Positions 44,920 to 56,403 of a stretch of 64,000 nt of DNA are shown here, piece by piece. Source of the stretch: Whalleya microplaca (Eukaryota; Ascomycota; Sordariomycetes; Xylariales; Xylariaceae); contig MU385754.1 of NCBI GenBank assembly GCA_022497155.1, positions 372,001 through 436,000 of the forward strand, read 5' to 3'. Every line of letters starts with the position of its first letter. Position 1 is the stretch's first letter. The notes beneath the pieces were generated by a model. The model was not told the DNA's origin, made no database searches, and saw only the letters and a program-made list of their open reading frames with translations. The translations under genes were made by a program, and so were the position numbers.

Positions 44920-45592
44920 ATGGCGGTCAACAAGGGCTCGGGTCAGAGCAAGTACATAACTCTGGTCTCTAGTGATGGCTTCGAGTTTGTCGTGCTCCGA
45001 CAGGCGGCCTTCATCAGCCCTGCCATCAAGAGCATGTTGGATCCCAAGAGTGAGGCGCACCTCTCGATACCTTGCATCTCCGGACCAGGACTGATCCGAG
45101 GATAATAGGTCAATTCTCGGAGGCGAGAACGAGCAGATGCGTCTTTGAAGAGATGAAGTGAGTTCGGCCAACTTTTATCTACCGGTATCTCTTCTACACC
45201 GCGTTCTCTCCAAAAATGTCAAAATCACACCGTCAGTGATGAATCACAATTATTTCGCTGTGTTCTTACTGACAGACCAACCAAACCATGGTCTGAATGA
45301 CAGCCAACTACACTTGATCTGAGACCTCCCTTGCCTCCCTCTATAACATACATACAACAGCCTGAATGCGTTGACATTGGTCGGCCTGGAGTTAAGCTGA
45401 CCACACTCACACAGCGGCATGGTGCTCGAGAAGGTAGTCGAGTACTTCCACTACTGGTACAAGAACCGAGACAATGAAGACGTTCCGGACATGGAGGTCC
45501 CCGTCGAGCTCTGCCTCGAACTCTTGATGGCGGCAGATTATCTCGGGCTTGACAGTAAGGCTTTACTCCAGCGTGCTACGCGTAACAACTGA
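44920..45592 (+). CDS. ELC1: Elongin C (Skp1/BTB-fold)
   Basis: Three exons (44920-45049, 45109-45157, 45415-45592) give 118 aa. Elongin C is the adaptor of cullin-based ubiquitin ligases and part of the elongin complex. Recognised by KYITLVSSDGFEFVV, then the join IKSMLDPKS to QFSEARTSRCVFEEMN across intron 1, then MVLEKVVEYFHYWYKN and VPVELCLELLMAADYL. The core aligns with the family over its full length. The final 12 residues after DYLGLD are not conserved; a further intron beginning at the GTAAGG after that point is possible and would change only the tail. The second intron is 257 bp. Confidence 0.9.
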
Positions 45593-46278
45593 AGCTCACC
45601 ATATGTTCCCACTTGAAGAACAAACATAAATTATCCACAACCGAACGGAACGGAACGGGCATTGAATGGGATCTGAACTTGGGGCGTTGGATGTCCGAAT
45701 GATTTGGCGTAAATGGGCACGATGATACCACGGCGTTACCATACGATATGATCGATCTAGGCTCGGCTAGAGGTCGTTTACCTGACGTAATAAGAAGAGG
45801 CATGAATCTGGCCAACTGGTTTAATTAAAGGATGCGTGCTTCCAGCGTAAGTAATGCTTGAGGATAAGCATGCATGCTTCAACTCGTGACCTGCTTCCCA
45901 GTATCGTGACCCCATTCAAGCATATACGCTCAACTCTTACTCTCCCATGGGTTGAATGTCTACAACGGATGGAAGATTAATCTTCGTCCCCCATCACTCT
46001 GCGTGACTCGTGTTTTCTCCATGGAGATCATGCTTTTTAGGAGGGGATACATCATATAGCCCCTATTCCCAAAGATCTTGCCCGTGTTACTCGTAGCAAT
46101 AAAATCATTTAACTAGGTATATCACATTTACGCAAGTACAATACTATACAAACCCCTTGCCAAGTCCCGTGTTGTTCTCTACGTGTGCATAGCCGTGTAA
46201 GCAATGATGCAATTCTTTTTTAACGGCTATCTCGGTAGCTCTGATAGCCCAGCCATCCATCACCAGTAACACCAACCT
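45593..46278. other. Intergenic between convergent genes
   Basis: 686 bases between elongin C (+) and DBR1 (-). No convincing coding sequence. It could contain an alternative last exon of elongin C near 45830. Confidence 0.6.
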
Positions 46279-48152
46279 CTACCTAATTCCGTCCGCCCCC
46301 TCCTCGACTCCTCTTGCTCCTTCTCCTTCACCTCCTCCACCTCCACCCCCTTCTCCCCCCTGGCCCCCATCCTCCACAGGCGCTCGCGCCCTAGCCCTCC
46401 TCTCCTTCCTCTCCTCCGGACTCGCGTGCCACAGATTCGGCACGCCGAGCATCTCGCAGAACGCCGCGACCTGCGGGTGGCTGTACTCGTCGGGCATATC
46501 ATTCACGATCTCGGGGGCGCCCCGGCGGTGCGGCGGCGCCGTCGCCGCCCAGTTCTCCGGCACCCGCAGCTTGCCCGCGCGCACCACGTGCTCCTCGACC
46601 CAGGCGCGCTCGGCCGCGATCAGCGGCGCGTACGCGGCCTCGCCCAGGTCCGGCGGCGGTGCCGCGTCCGGGTCGCCGATCTGGAGGGAGGGCGCGAATA
46701 CGCGCGTTATGGCTAGCCATTCCGGGTCGTAGTGCAGGTGGTACCGCTGCCAGCGTGTGGGCGGCTTGTCGGGGGGGGAGCGGGATTTGCTGGACGAGCG
46801 CGATTTGCCGGACGAGCGGGGGGACTTGCTGGGGGAACGGGGACGGGAGGGTGGGTAGGCTTTGAATTGTTTTCGGTCGACGGGGGCTAGGGCGCAGACC
46901 TGGATGAATTTGCGGCCTGGCAGACATTTGTCGAGGGAGAGGAAACGCGTCGTGGTGTTTGTGATAGTGGGAGGTACGGGTTGGCCTGGGTTGAGCTTCG
47001 GCCCTTGGTGTGATGCTGGGGTTGGTTTGGCAAAGGAGGCGGGGAGTTGGGCGCGCAGCTCGTCGGGAACGGCGCTTGTTGATGTGCTTGTGGATGGTGG
47101 TGGGTTGGCCTCGTTTGATGGGTTGGATGGTGCTGGTTCGTCGTCTTCCTCGTCCATATCTAGATCTATCTCATCTGGATTCGCGGCTGGCTCCTCCGCT
47201 GGTACTGGGGCGCTTGGCTGGGTTGTCGCTTCATCGGTAGATACCTCAGCAGCGCTGGGGGGATCGTAGGTCTTGATAGCAGCGTATTTGCAGTGCAAGT
47301 GTGCCGAGAACCAGTAAGCCGGCCTTAATCGATCCATCACATATGCAGCCGCCGGGTTCCCCAAAGTGCCATCGCGACTCTCCCGCTCGAAATCCGGCTT
47401 TATCTTCCACAGCGCGTTATAATTGCCGTGGTTCTCTATGCCTCTGGGCCAGTCATGGCTCAGCCCGACATCGACCTGCTCCCTCAGCAGCAGGAGCTTG
47501 CGCACGTCGATCTCGCGCACGTGGTAGAAGCTCCTGATGTCAGAGTTCTTGAACGGCAGGCGCTCGTGGTGCGTCCTGCGATAGTCGCCGCCCTTCCAGA
47601 TGCCGCTCATGCCGGCGATGCGCAGGGGCCCAAAGCGCAGCACGTTGGCCGCGCCGAGGTAGTAGATGTTTGGCGCGACCCAGCCGCCGTAGTACAGCTC
47701 CGAGAGGTGCGCGGCGGCCTCATGGTTGCCGCCGATGAAGATGGTCAGGTACGGCGCCGTCCTGTCCCCGCGGTAGTAGGCCTGGAAGTCGCCTAGCTGG
47801 CGGTACTTGCGCGGCACCGCCATGAGGTAGAGGTCCGCCGCGTTGCGGGCCGCCTGTCATTCTTGTCAGTTGAGGATGAAACGCACTCGGCGTCTGAAGA
47901 GCAAGGCTCGGTATGCGTACCTGGAAATCACCGCCGATGATTAGCAGATCCACCCCGTCCCATTTCCGCGCCTCGCAGGACTTGGCTACGGCGGCGTAGA
48001 TGGCATCGAGTGTACCATGACCCTGCGGGATGAAATCAGCAACGAATCGTGGTGAGAGTTCTGAGGATGTCTGTAGTACTTACACAACCTTCGACAGCAA
48101 TTCGGACGCCGTCTTTCTCGTACATGGTGTTTGCCAAACTAGCTGCTGCCAT
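46279..48152 (-). CDS. DBR1: Lariat RNA debranching enzyme Dbr1
   Basis: Three exons (48152-48084, 48022-47921, 47853-46279) give 581 aa, all junctions between codons. Dbr1 hydrolyses the 2'-5' branch of excised intron lariats in the nucleus. The metallophosphoesterase motifs are complete: EGCGHGTLDAIY, GGDFQAARN, GGNHE, GLSHDWP and SAHLHCKYA. LYYGGWVAPNIYYLG and WKGGDYRRTHHERLP are Dbr1-specific blocks. After about residue 300 there is a long disordered acidic/Ser-rich linker, followed by the C-terminal Dbr1 domain (HLHYDPEWLAITR) and a low-complexity Gly/Glu tail. The start may be Met 48152 or Met 48125; the second lies nearer to the usual start of the family. It diverges from the GH72 gene. 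Confidence 0.93.
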
Positions 48153-48842
48153 TCTGATAGCTTCGTTACTTGCCCCCGGGGGCTTAAAGTTCAAGGCTGT
48201 GGAAGATGCAAATGAGCGGGCCTGGAATCTCAGCGCTAAAGGGATCGCTGAAAGCCCGCTGCGCATATGCACTCCGGCACTGCGGTTTGCCTCACGCTCG
48301 CTAAATCGATTGAGAATTATAGCATCTATCCCTCGTTTTCTTCCACCGACCCTCGTCGCGTTCAACATAGGTCGCGATCGTCTTATATACAGCATCCCTC
48401 TTCAAAATTCACAGAAATGCTTATAGTACAATTCCATCTGTGCTCATATTTTATCGAGACCGATGTAAATGTATGACGAGATATATGTCGGACACAAATT
48501 AACATCATTCAGAATTTGCGATTCGATTTTGCAGAGGATATAAAATATGCACGAAATATGCACTTGTGTCTATTTATGTATTTATGAGCCATAGGCGATA
48601 TAAAGGCGCTAGGCCAATGGGAGATTAGAGAAATAAACTGCCAAGCATGCCGAGGACTAACCAGGCTGCCAGACAGGTGGAGAATCGTTTGGGGCTCCTA
48701 ATCCTAGGCACCTTAGGTATTTATAGGACCATGAGTATTCCGGTGATGACGTGTAGGCGACCGGCATCTCATATAATAAGACGGTGAACTCGCCTCAGGC
48801 TCACCGTACGTCAAGTAGTCCACCATAACCAATGTTCGCGTT
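48153..48842. other. Divergent intergenic between DBR1 and GH72
   Basis: 690 bases with the promoters of both genes. A minus-strand frame continues upstream of the DBR1 start but shows no conservation. No other feature was recognised. Confidence 0.65.
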
Positions 48843-50313
48843 ATGTCGCAGTCGATGAAACCAATCACGATTAACGGCCGTTACTTCTGGAAAGATGACG
48901 AACGTGTAAGATAGTTTTTATCAAGAGATTATACCTACAGCACTGTCAACAAATTGCGTCGCTGACACAATCTGCAAGTTCATCGTGAATGGAGTCGTAT
49001 ATCAACAGCATAAACCCATCGGGAATGGGCCTCGTTTATTTGCCGATCCGCTGTCCGATGAGCAGCTCGAGGATCTAGAGCGCAGTATCCCGTTGTTCAA
49101 GGAGCTCGGGCTAAACACCATATATGTCTGTACGGGAGTCTTGTCCTACCTATATACCATGCATGATACTCATGTCAGACAGTCTGCATCGATGCGACCA
49201 AAAATCACGATGCGGCGATGAATATGCTGGCCGAGGCCGGCATCTACGTGCTCACTGTGCGTCAAATGCAGACATCCACTTCTCCCGTTCAGCCAGCTCA
49301 CCTAGGCAGTGTGTCTCAACACCACACCATGTAGTCAGGAGAGATGCCCCTCTCAAGTCCTACACCGCAGATCTGCTGCAGCACTTCTTCAGGACCGTCG
49401 ACTGCATGGCGGCGTACCCCAACACGCTAGGCGTCCTCGTCGCGAACGAAGTCATCAACAGCATCCCTTCAACCGCCGCCGCGCCCGTCATACGCGCCGT
49501 CACGCGCGACGTGAAGAAGTACATGGCCGTCGCCGCCAAGGCGGCCGGCCAGAGGATCCTCCCGGTCGGCGTGGGCTCCGCTGACGTCCGGAGCATCCTG
49601 AAGCCGCAGTTCGACTACTTCAGCGCCGGGCGCGATGAGGAGACGATCGACTTCTACGCTGTGAGTACAAGTTGGTAATCAGTCATACACTGTATAAGGT
49701 TGCTGACCGCGATCCATGTTTAGTTCAACAGCTATTGCTGGTGTGGGAAGTCATCGATGTCGATGTCCGGGTACAATGGCCTGGTGAGTAACCCCTTCGA
49801 ATGATCAAGCCCAGGCGAATAGGATCGCCAGGCTGATACGAGGCGCCGCAGGTGAAGATGTTTGCGAACACGCACATCCCGGTCTTCTTCTCAGAGTACG
49901 GGGCCAACGTGTACTCGCAGCGCCTCTTCCAAGAAACGCAAGCCATCAACTCGCCCGAGATGACGGGCGTCTTCTCGGGCGGCATAGTGTACGAGTTGTT
50001 CCATGGCGCCAACGAGTACGGCATGGTGAAGAAGCACGAGGACGGCGCCTTCGAAAGGCTGCCCGACTTCGAGAACCTCAAGGCCAGCCTGCGGTCTTGC
50101 ACGCGGGAACCGGCGACGATCCGCGCGTTCGCGGACGGCGGGTCGGCCATGTTGGAAAGGCCGGATATGCCAATGCCAAGCTCGGGCTGGCGGGCTGGAC
50201 GGAGTATCCCCGAGAGTCCGGTGGATTGGGACGAAGTTCGCGCTCAGATCGAGGACAGCCAGTGGATCCTCGTTGATCGAGTACTGCAGCTCACCATCAA
50301 TGATATTCTCTGA
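48843..50313 (+). CDS. GH72 beta-1,3-glucanosyltransferase-like, no signal peptide
   Basis: Six exons (48843-48905, 48979-49129, 49183-49256, 49310-49660, 49724-49783, 49852-50313) give 386 aa in frame. GH72 (Gas/Gel) enzymes cut and re-join beta-1,3-glucan in the cell wall. Matching blocks: ITINGRYFW, FIVNGVVYQQH, ELGLNTIYV, DATKNHDAAMNMLAEAGIYVLT, the acid/base Glu in VANEVIN, INFYAFNSYCWCG-type residues in exons 4-5, and the nucleophile Glu in FFSEYGAN. Both catalytic Glu are present. Unusually, it lacks an N-terminal signal peptide, the Cys-rich X8 domain and a GPI-anchor tail, so secretion is doubtful. An unrecognised upstream exon carrying a signal is possible. The C-terminus (PVDWDEVRAQIEDSQWILV) resembles the tail seen in some non-GPI relatives. 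Confidence 0.85.
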
Positions 50314-51200
50314 TATACGAGAGCTAGACGTCAAGCTAATCATGTAGGGATGGGAGAAAGACCTTGTGGTTTCGACGGTGGAAGTCGACTGCTTACCTAC
50401 ATACCTGACTATCTACTCCCAGGAAACTCACCGAGAGAAAGATTATGATTGGTAGTATGTGGTTTCTTACATTATGTGTATTGTTGATATAAGCACTACA
50501 TAAGAACGAGCCAGTGTTTATGGACCAATACGGACTTTAGAAAAGCATCATGGCCAAGCCTCCGAAAGCTCTTACAACACCCTTGTAATCATAAAGCGAC
50601 TAGGTCAACCCCTTGCGAATATAAGAGAAAACGAGTTGAATACACATTATAAGTTCTAGTCTTAGGTTAGAGTCATGGTATCATTCTGGGAGTGATGTAT
50701 TAGGGATGTTCCATTGCGTACTAACGTCAAGGAGGGCACTGTCATACTTCAGGTCCCTGAATGTGACGTTTTCGACCCCAGCTTCTATGCTTTGGGTCAA
50801 CATTTTGATCCAATACATCAAATCCTTACTGATTCAAAACTGTTATGTCGGCAACATGTTTATTAGGTAATAACCAGTGGCTTTTCTTAACATCTAAAGC
50901 TACTTTTCAAGCTAATATCCTATTTCCAAGTGAAGCTCATCAATTTAGACCGAGGAATATTGCGTTGGGATATGAAACCGATATGTGTTATGAGGAAATT
51001 GTTTTAGATATAAATCGGACAGCGGCTGCTAGAAGGATGAAATCTGAAGAACCCTCCCGAAGCCTGCCCCTATGTGCGAAAGCATGAGAACATGTGACCC
51101 CTTGTAATCCATTCCCATAATTTAAATTCAGCCGACTTGGTTCACCGCAAGAGAAAGGGGGCGAGACGGCCATATATAAACCACCATGAGAGCAGAGCCT
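50314..51200. other. Intergenic between convergent genes
   Basis: 887 bases between the GH72 gene (+) and the HET gene (-). One 80-codon frame at 50845 (+) has no support. Nothing else is seen. Confidence 0.6.
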
Positions 51201-53141
51201 TCACATGAGCGTGAAAGTCTTGCTCTTATATTTCCCATGGTGTGGTATAGCATGGACGAGGTCGCATTGTCCAAGAAATTTGTATATTTTACCGAACGGC
51301 CGGAGCAATGAAGCCCGAATGGTGCCTTTGAAAAGACATAGAAAATCCCCTTCTCGATATTCAACATCGGACCGTAAGCATATGGCTACTGTGCCATCAT
51401 TACACAGTAAGTGCGTTCGCTGTGACGTCGGAATGTAATTCTCTATTGGGAAATATTTCCTCGATATGTCATCTGACTCCTTACTAGTGTCATCACAGAA
51501 GCACCCGTCATGCGAGGTCTGGTTATTGGGAGCAGACTCCTTCCAGCAGTCGCGCACATCCTTCATAACTGTTCCGCAAATGACTGCCTGGGGTGCCATG
51601 ATCCTGTCTTCGAGCATCTCAATGCGTTCCCGACCCCATTTAGCGATATCTTCAATAGGACGTGTGTCCCGTTGGAGCCACGTAGAGACGGGACTCAACA
51701 TGATGCCCTTTATTCTCATGTACCTTCCAGTTTCCGAGAAAGAAAAGGTTGCGTCCCTCTTAGTGAATTTACGATACGAGAGATATAGTTCTTCCATTCT
51801 TTCATCCTCCCGTAGATAAAGGTAATTGGAGGGACGGAAGTAACGAAAGTCTGGTACCCGAGGGCACACCAGTCAGACTCCTATCGTACGTCTCCAATAT
51901 AGAGGTGTCACGAGTTTCCTGAAACAAATACATCGCATATTTGTGACACACACTTCCGAAGGGACGTCCGTAGTCAGGATCGAGCTCGGAGGGGAGATTC
52001 TCGCAGCCGGTGATCTGGATGAACTTTCTAACAAGACCCAAAATCCCGTAAATTCGATCATGCGGAAGAGTTGATTGAGTATTCGATGATAATGAAAGAG
52101 ATCCCAGAAGCATCTCGGCGGCGGTGCGTGGGGGTGGTATTGGCCTGACGTCGTTGCTTTGATATACTGTCACCGGGGAGTTTATTTCGCGCTCATCTGG
52201 ACCAAATGATCCCTCGGGAATTGATTTGCACTCATGTGGGCCAATTGATAAACCGGGAAACATTTCGCACGGATCGGGAAAATATGGCATCCAGGGAATT
52301 GCCTTGGGATTTGTTTTGCTCCCATCTGGATATAGCCAATTCCGGAGTTTGATGTTCTGCTCCAAAGGCTCTACATCAACCAGTTTCATTTCCCACTTGT
52401 TCGAACATTGTTTCCATATGAAATTATGGTATTGGTAATATAAAGCCTTTGGCCAAATTACACGCGTTCCCATGATACAGAAGATGCCATTCCTACATAA
52501 CGAGGCTTCTTGCCGAATCCAGATTCTATGAAACCAGGGGTTTGACATAAGGCTCCTCAATAAAGATACGCAAGACGCTATAGTGCTTTTAGAGATACCT
52601 TAAGACAGACGGGTAAGTAGTGGTCCACTAGATTGCCAGAGTTGATAGACAGGTACTTACTTGCTAAAAACTCGAAGTCAAACCTCCTATTATAACCTCT
52701 GGGTAGGGAATCTATGTAACCTTCTAGTTGTTCATCAGGAACGCCAAGCCACCCAACCACTCTAAGGGCAGATGGATATATATCGGACATTCGAGGCACT
52801 TGTTCGTTTGTCTCCTGTTCATCGACTTGGTTAATGCAGATGGCATCAATCCACAGGAAGGATGACTTTATGAGGTGAGGATTCTTCACGAATGTATCGA
52901 GTGCCGAATGCAAGTTCTTCGTAACCGGAAAGGGGCGCCCATTCAGCACGATTGGTACAGTATCGTTCGCGTCGCCCCATACGTAGGATAGAGCCATATA
53001 CTCCGGCTTCTCGTCCCATGGGAAAACGTGGAGCTGGCCATTGATCATGCCGTCGACGTTGAAATCAAATTCCAGCTCAAGCAGCCTGATATCCGCGCCA
53101 TCTAATTTACGGTACCAGAAGTCCGGTGTACTAGTACTCAT
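51201..53141 (-). pseudogene. HET-domain protein gene with apparent 2-bp deletion
   Basis: HET-domain proteins trigger cell death in fungal non-self recognition. Exon 1 (53141-52661) carries the domain: KPEYMALSYVWGDAND, LHSALDTFV, FLWIDAICINQ, MSDIYPSALRVVGWLG. After an intron (52660-52578) the frame continues with NPWFHRIWIRQEASL, DRIYGILGLV and the linker to about 51859. There the reading frame ends in a stop unless it shifts: the downstream frame from 51857 starts VPDFRYFR and stays open to TGA at 51201. HET proteins normally have PSWVPD here; the sequence shows PS-G-VPD with two bases too few, which fits loss of 2 bp inside the Trp codon. An unrecognised intron is less likely because no acceptor fits. 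Everything else looks well preserved, so the break is probably recent, or a sequencing error. Confidence 0.75.
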
Positions 53142-53937
53142 CGTGGATGGTGTATGGGAAGTATCGTGAAAATATGTATATAAAGATGGTGAAAACGATG
53201 AAGATCGTAGGATGGCTGTTGGCAAACGCAAACCTAGAAGCTTCATCTGAGGGGTTTGCAACTTGAGCAAGGCTTGGCACTTCGAATGAACACGTGTTCG
53301 TCTTAGGAACCAATCGAGTACCTGTTTGAGGCCAATAAGGCTGTGTGCCAATTCGCGATTCTCCATATGCACGACGACGGGGCTGCTGCAACATTGGAGG
53401 CCTGATCAAGACCTCATTTCATATCTATCGGTTTCTATCATATAGAACCAATCATAATATGGCAATATGATTCACTGTCCGAGTAACTACGAGGAAGGAG
53501 TGCTGATGTAAAAGAGTGTATTGGTTGATGTAAATATGAGAACTAAATGAGTATGTGACTCGCTTCAATATAAGGCTGAGGAGAGCATATGGCTTAAGCT
53601 ACGTATGACGTTAGCAGTTCAATATTACATATGTAGTAGTAATAAATCTTTGCCTGTAGCCATCAAGTGGAGGGTTGAAAACATAGAACGCAACACTGGT
53701 CAACAAATCGGTCAAACCACAGCAAGAGACTTTCAGAAATCATGGAACAGTCATCAAAACGATTCCCTGTGATTTTTATAGACCATAAATGCATATCCGT
53801 AAGACTTTTTGCTACAACTACCATATCTTCATCAGATCGGAGTACTCCCCCCAACACATAGCTTCCAACTCTATAAACAGGTATCTCAGCGCCGAAATTC
53901 ATATAACCAGTGCCATAAACGAATACAAATGTCGCAC
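53142..53937. other. Intergenic, HET promoter and ZPR1 3' flank
   Basis: 796 bases. An open frame runs upstream of the HET start at 53141 to 53409, but its sequence has no family resemblance and is taken as leader. Nothing else is supported. Confidence 0.6.
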
Positions 53938-55437
53938 TTATCGAGCCTCGTCCGCCTTGTCTGTACTGTCTTGTTCGTACCCTTCCACCTTCATGTCATG
54001 GAGACCGAGATCCTCTTCCTCTTGCTCGGTACGCTCGTAGTCCTCCGTCGTCATTTGCGGATCCTCCTGGTCGGGATCGACGGCTTTCTGGACGTAGCTG
54101 CTTGCCAGCGGATCAGTGAGGATGACGGTGAATTTCTTTTCGCCTTTAATGGCGACATCGAGGTCGCTGAAGAACGCGGTCCACTGCGACTTGTCACTGG
54201 CACTTAAAGAATCTCCACCTTCCCCTGTCTCAAATATCTGGCTGTGCAGGTCGTTCCGGACTTGCGTCAACAGACCCTCGACGGTAGTGAAGCGACCCCC
54301 TAGAGTTCCAGGGTTGACTTGAAGGTTGAGTTCGGGACACTCAAGTTCGCAACTTTCGCTCTTCAGAATGTCTCGAGCAAGGTCCTCTGCCTTCTCTACC
54401 TTCAGCGTGATCTTCTTGCCTAGCTTAGGGATTTCTCCGCCTGTCTTCACGTCATTGGACTTGTATCCACAGTCACTGCAGGCAGTCGACATGATAACAA
54501 CGGCTTTGAAGTGCGGGATATCGACCATCTTCATTTTCGTCGTGCACGGGTGCATGCACCCAGGACACGTCGCTGGGAATTCGTAGACCTGATCGGGGAT
54601 AATATCGTCATCAGCGGCTGCCTGAGCAGCGCTGGTGGCTGGGTCTGTCGCGGCGAGACCAAGGGCCTCGTTCTGCTCCGGCGTGCGCACGTACTCTCGC
54701 TTCTCCCACTTTCCCACGCCATCTTTCATGTTTGGAGAAATCCAAGAGTTCCCAGCTGGGTCGTCTACCAGAAGTCGGAAGGGAAACGCCTGTCCAGCAA
54801 GCATCGCTCGGCCCTTGGCTATAACTTCTTGAATCCTAGCATAAACTGCAGGTGCTTGTTCTTTGCGCGCCTCCTGACCGAGCTCCAGATCATCTATTAT
54901 AGTCGACAGAGTGCCCTCCACGTTTGTGAGCTGTCCGCGACCTGCAGGCACCTCGAGGTCTAGCTCGATGAACTTGATAACAGCAGTGTCGGACTTGACG
55001 ACCTGTCTCTCGAAGTCGGGCATTTCGGTCAACCGTAGCAAGTAGCTAGACCCCTTTGGTTGGATGGTGCCAGCGGACTGTATTTCGGAATTTGTGAAGC
55101 CACATTTGTCGCAGGAGAAGGACATGAGGATGACCTCACGGAAGTAGGGGATCGAAGTGAGTAGCATGCGTGTCGTACCCTGATCGCAGTTAGTGGGTTA
55201 ATTCGTGGTGTAAGGAACTAAACATACATTCTCGTGGCAGTTCATGCAGAGAGACTCGATCTCCTCGACGGCCTTTCCATCATCGTCGGTCGCATACGCA
55301 ACGCCGTTCGTACCGTTCGTGCCGTTCGTGCCATTAGTGGTGGGGTCGAGGTGTCCGACCTTTTGACCTATGGACTCAAAAAAGTCGGACGAGGAGTGTA
55401 CTGCAGTTATATTTGGTGTCTCTTCTGTTGCAGGCAT
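53938..55437 (-). CDS. ZPR1: ZPR1 zinc-finger protein
   Basis: Two exons (55437-55228 and 55179-53938) give 483 aa; the 48-bp intron lies between codons within the first zinc finger. ZPR1 is an essential eukaryotic protein that binds eEF1A and acts as a folding or assembly factor. Both zinc-finger/ZPR1-domain repeats are visible: finger 1 CMNC...CDKCG with the block LLTSIPYFREVILMSFSC, and finger 2 CPGCMHPC...CSDCG with VDIPHFKAVVIMSTAC. Each is followed by its ZPR1 beta-rich domain (for example ELDLEVPAGRGQLTNVEG and ELNLQVNPGTLGGRFTTVEG). The N-terminal linker has a short repeat of Asn-Gly-Thr (three to four copies, 9-bp units). The C-terminus is acidic. Confidence 0.95.
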
Positions 55438-55761
55438 TTTGGATATTTTTTTGCTGGCTCTTGCTGACTTTGGATTATCAAATTGTCTACTTACGCAGAC
55501 TTTCGTTGTTGATAAGACGATATGACTCCCGTCAATTTAATCTAAGCCAGAAAAATTTGGAGGGGCAATTCAGCTTCTAGCGCGGGGTTCTGATATGACA
55601 TATCAATTACCCTAGCACGGCAGCACGGCTGCATGGGCCATGTTCGAATAGTCTAGAACCCACTAAACTCACTGAATCCCCTGAGCCTGAGAGCAGCTTA
55701 GGTAATCAGGATAGGTTACGGACTGTACCTTGACGGTTTGGACATGAATTATGAGACATCT
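55438..55761. other. ZPR1 promoter / 3' flank of next gene
   Basis: 324 bases between two minus-strand genes. No gene or repeat recognised. Confidence 0.7.
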
Positions 55762-56403
55762 TCACTTCATCATGAAGTCGCTGAGGCTCAGGCCAAGTCC
55801 CATCTGAGGCTTTGATGACGACGCTTGGGACTGTTGAAGCAAAGCCTGCAGGCCTTGTTTCCTACTCTTCGCTCTCTTCTTACTACTAGCATTGGCAGTA
55901 GTAGCAGTGGGAAGAGCGGTAGCAGTAGTAGCAGCAGAAGACTTAGACGGCTTAGGAACAGCAGCCTTAGAATCCGCTTTAACATCCGATGAAGAGTCGG
56001 CCAGATGTGCTCTGCCCAGATGTTTTAGACGACGTCTAGCGATTGGAGCTGGTTGGGGGATGACGATGTCTGTATATCGTCCGCACATCCCACAAGTGAA
56101 GCGTTTCCGCAATCCGAATGTTGGCACTTCGGCTTTCCGTGCGCTACTCTTGTTCTTCTTGTGCTTGCGGGTGGCCTTATCAGTGTCCATGTTTAGCTTG
56201 CTCTGTTGACCGGCAATCATAATGTGGCCACAAGAGCCGCACACATGTTGCCTTTGCACGTCTGACTGCTGTAGGTCGTTGTTGAACATCAACGAGTTCC
56301 GTTGCGCCATGAGATGCGCTGACGCCTCGGGAGCAGCTGTGGCAAGGAGGTGGGCAGCATCTGTGAGAAAGCGAAGGCTTGCAGGGAGGTTCTCGTTTGC
56401 CAT
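55762..56403 (-). CDS. RNase P/MRP zinc-binding subunit, Rpr2/Snm1 family
   Basis: A single exon of 213 aa. Members of the Rpr2/Rpp21/Snm1 family bind zinc and are protein subunits of RNase P (tRNA 5' processing) or RNase MRP (rRNA processing). An N-terminal helix with the motif RFLTDAAHLLA and RNSLMFNN is followed by a zinc ribbon: CGSCGHIM (about 55-62) and CGMCGRY (about 104-110). Between them lies a basic Lys/Arg-rich segment with KHKKNKSS. The remainder is Ala/Ser/Thr/Lys-rich and poorly conserved. Whether it is the RNase P or the MRP version cannot be decided by eye. Start at 56403 is the first ATG before the helix. Confidence 0.8.
   Translation of the reverse strand: MANENLPASLRFLTDAAHLLATAAPEASAHLMAQRNSLMFNNDLQQSDVQRQHVCGSCGHIMIAGQQSKLNMDTDKATRKHKKNKSSARKAEVPTFGLRKRFTCGMCGRYTDIVIPQPAPIARRRLKHLGRAHLADSSSDVKADSKAAVPKPSKSSAATTATALPTATTANASSKKRAKSRKQGLQALLQQSQASSSKPQMGLGLSLSDFMMK

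Noticed and set aside
46862..47796. Plus-strand frames over DBR1
   Set aside because: Antisense to the conserved metallophosphoesterase exon.
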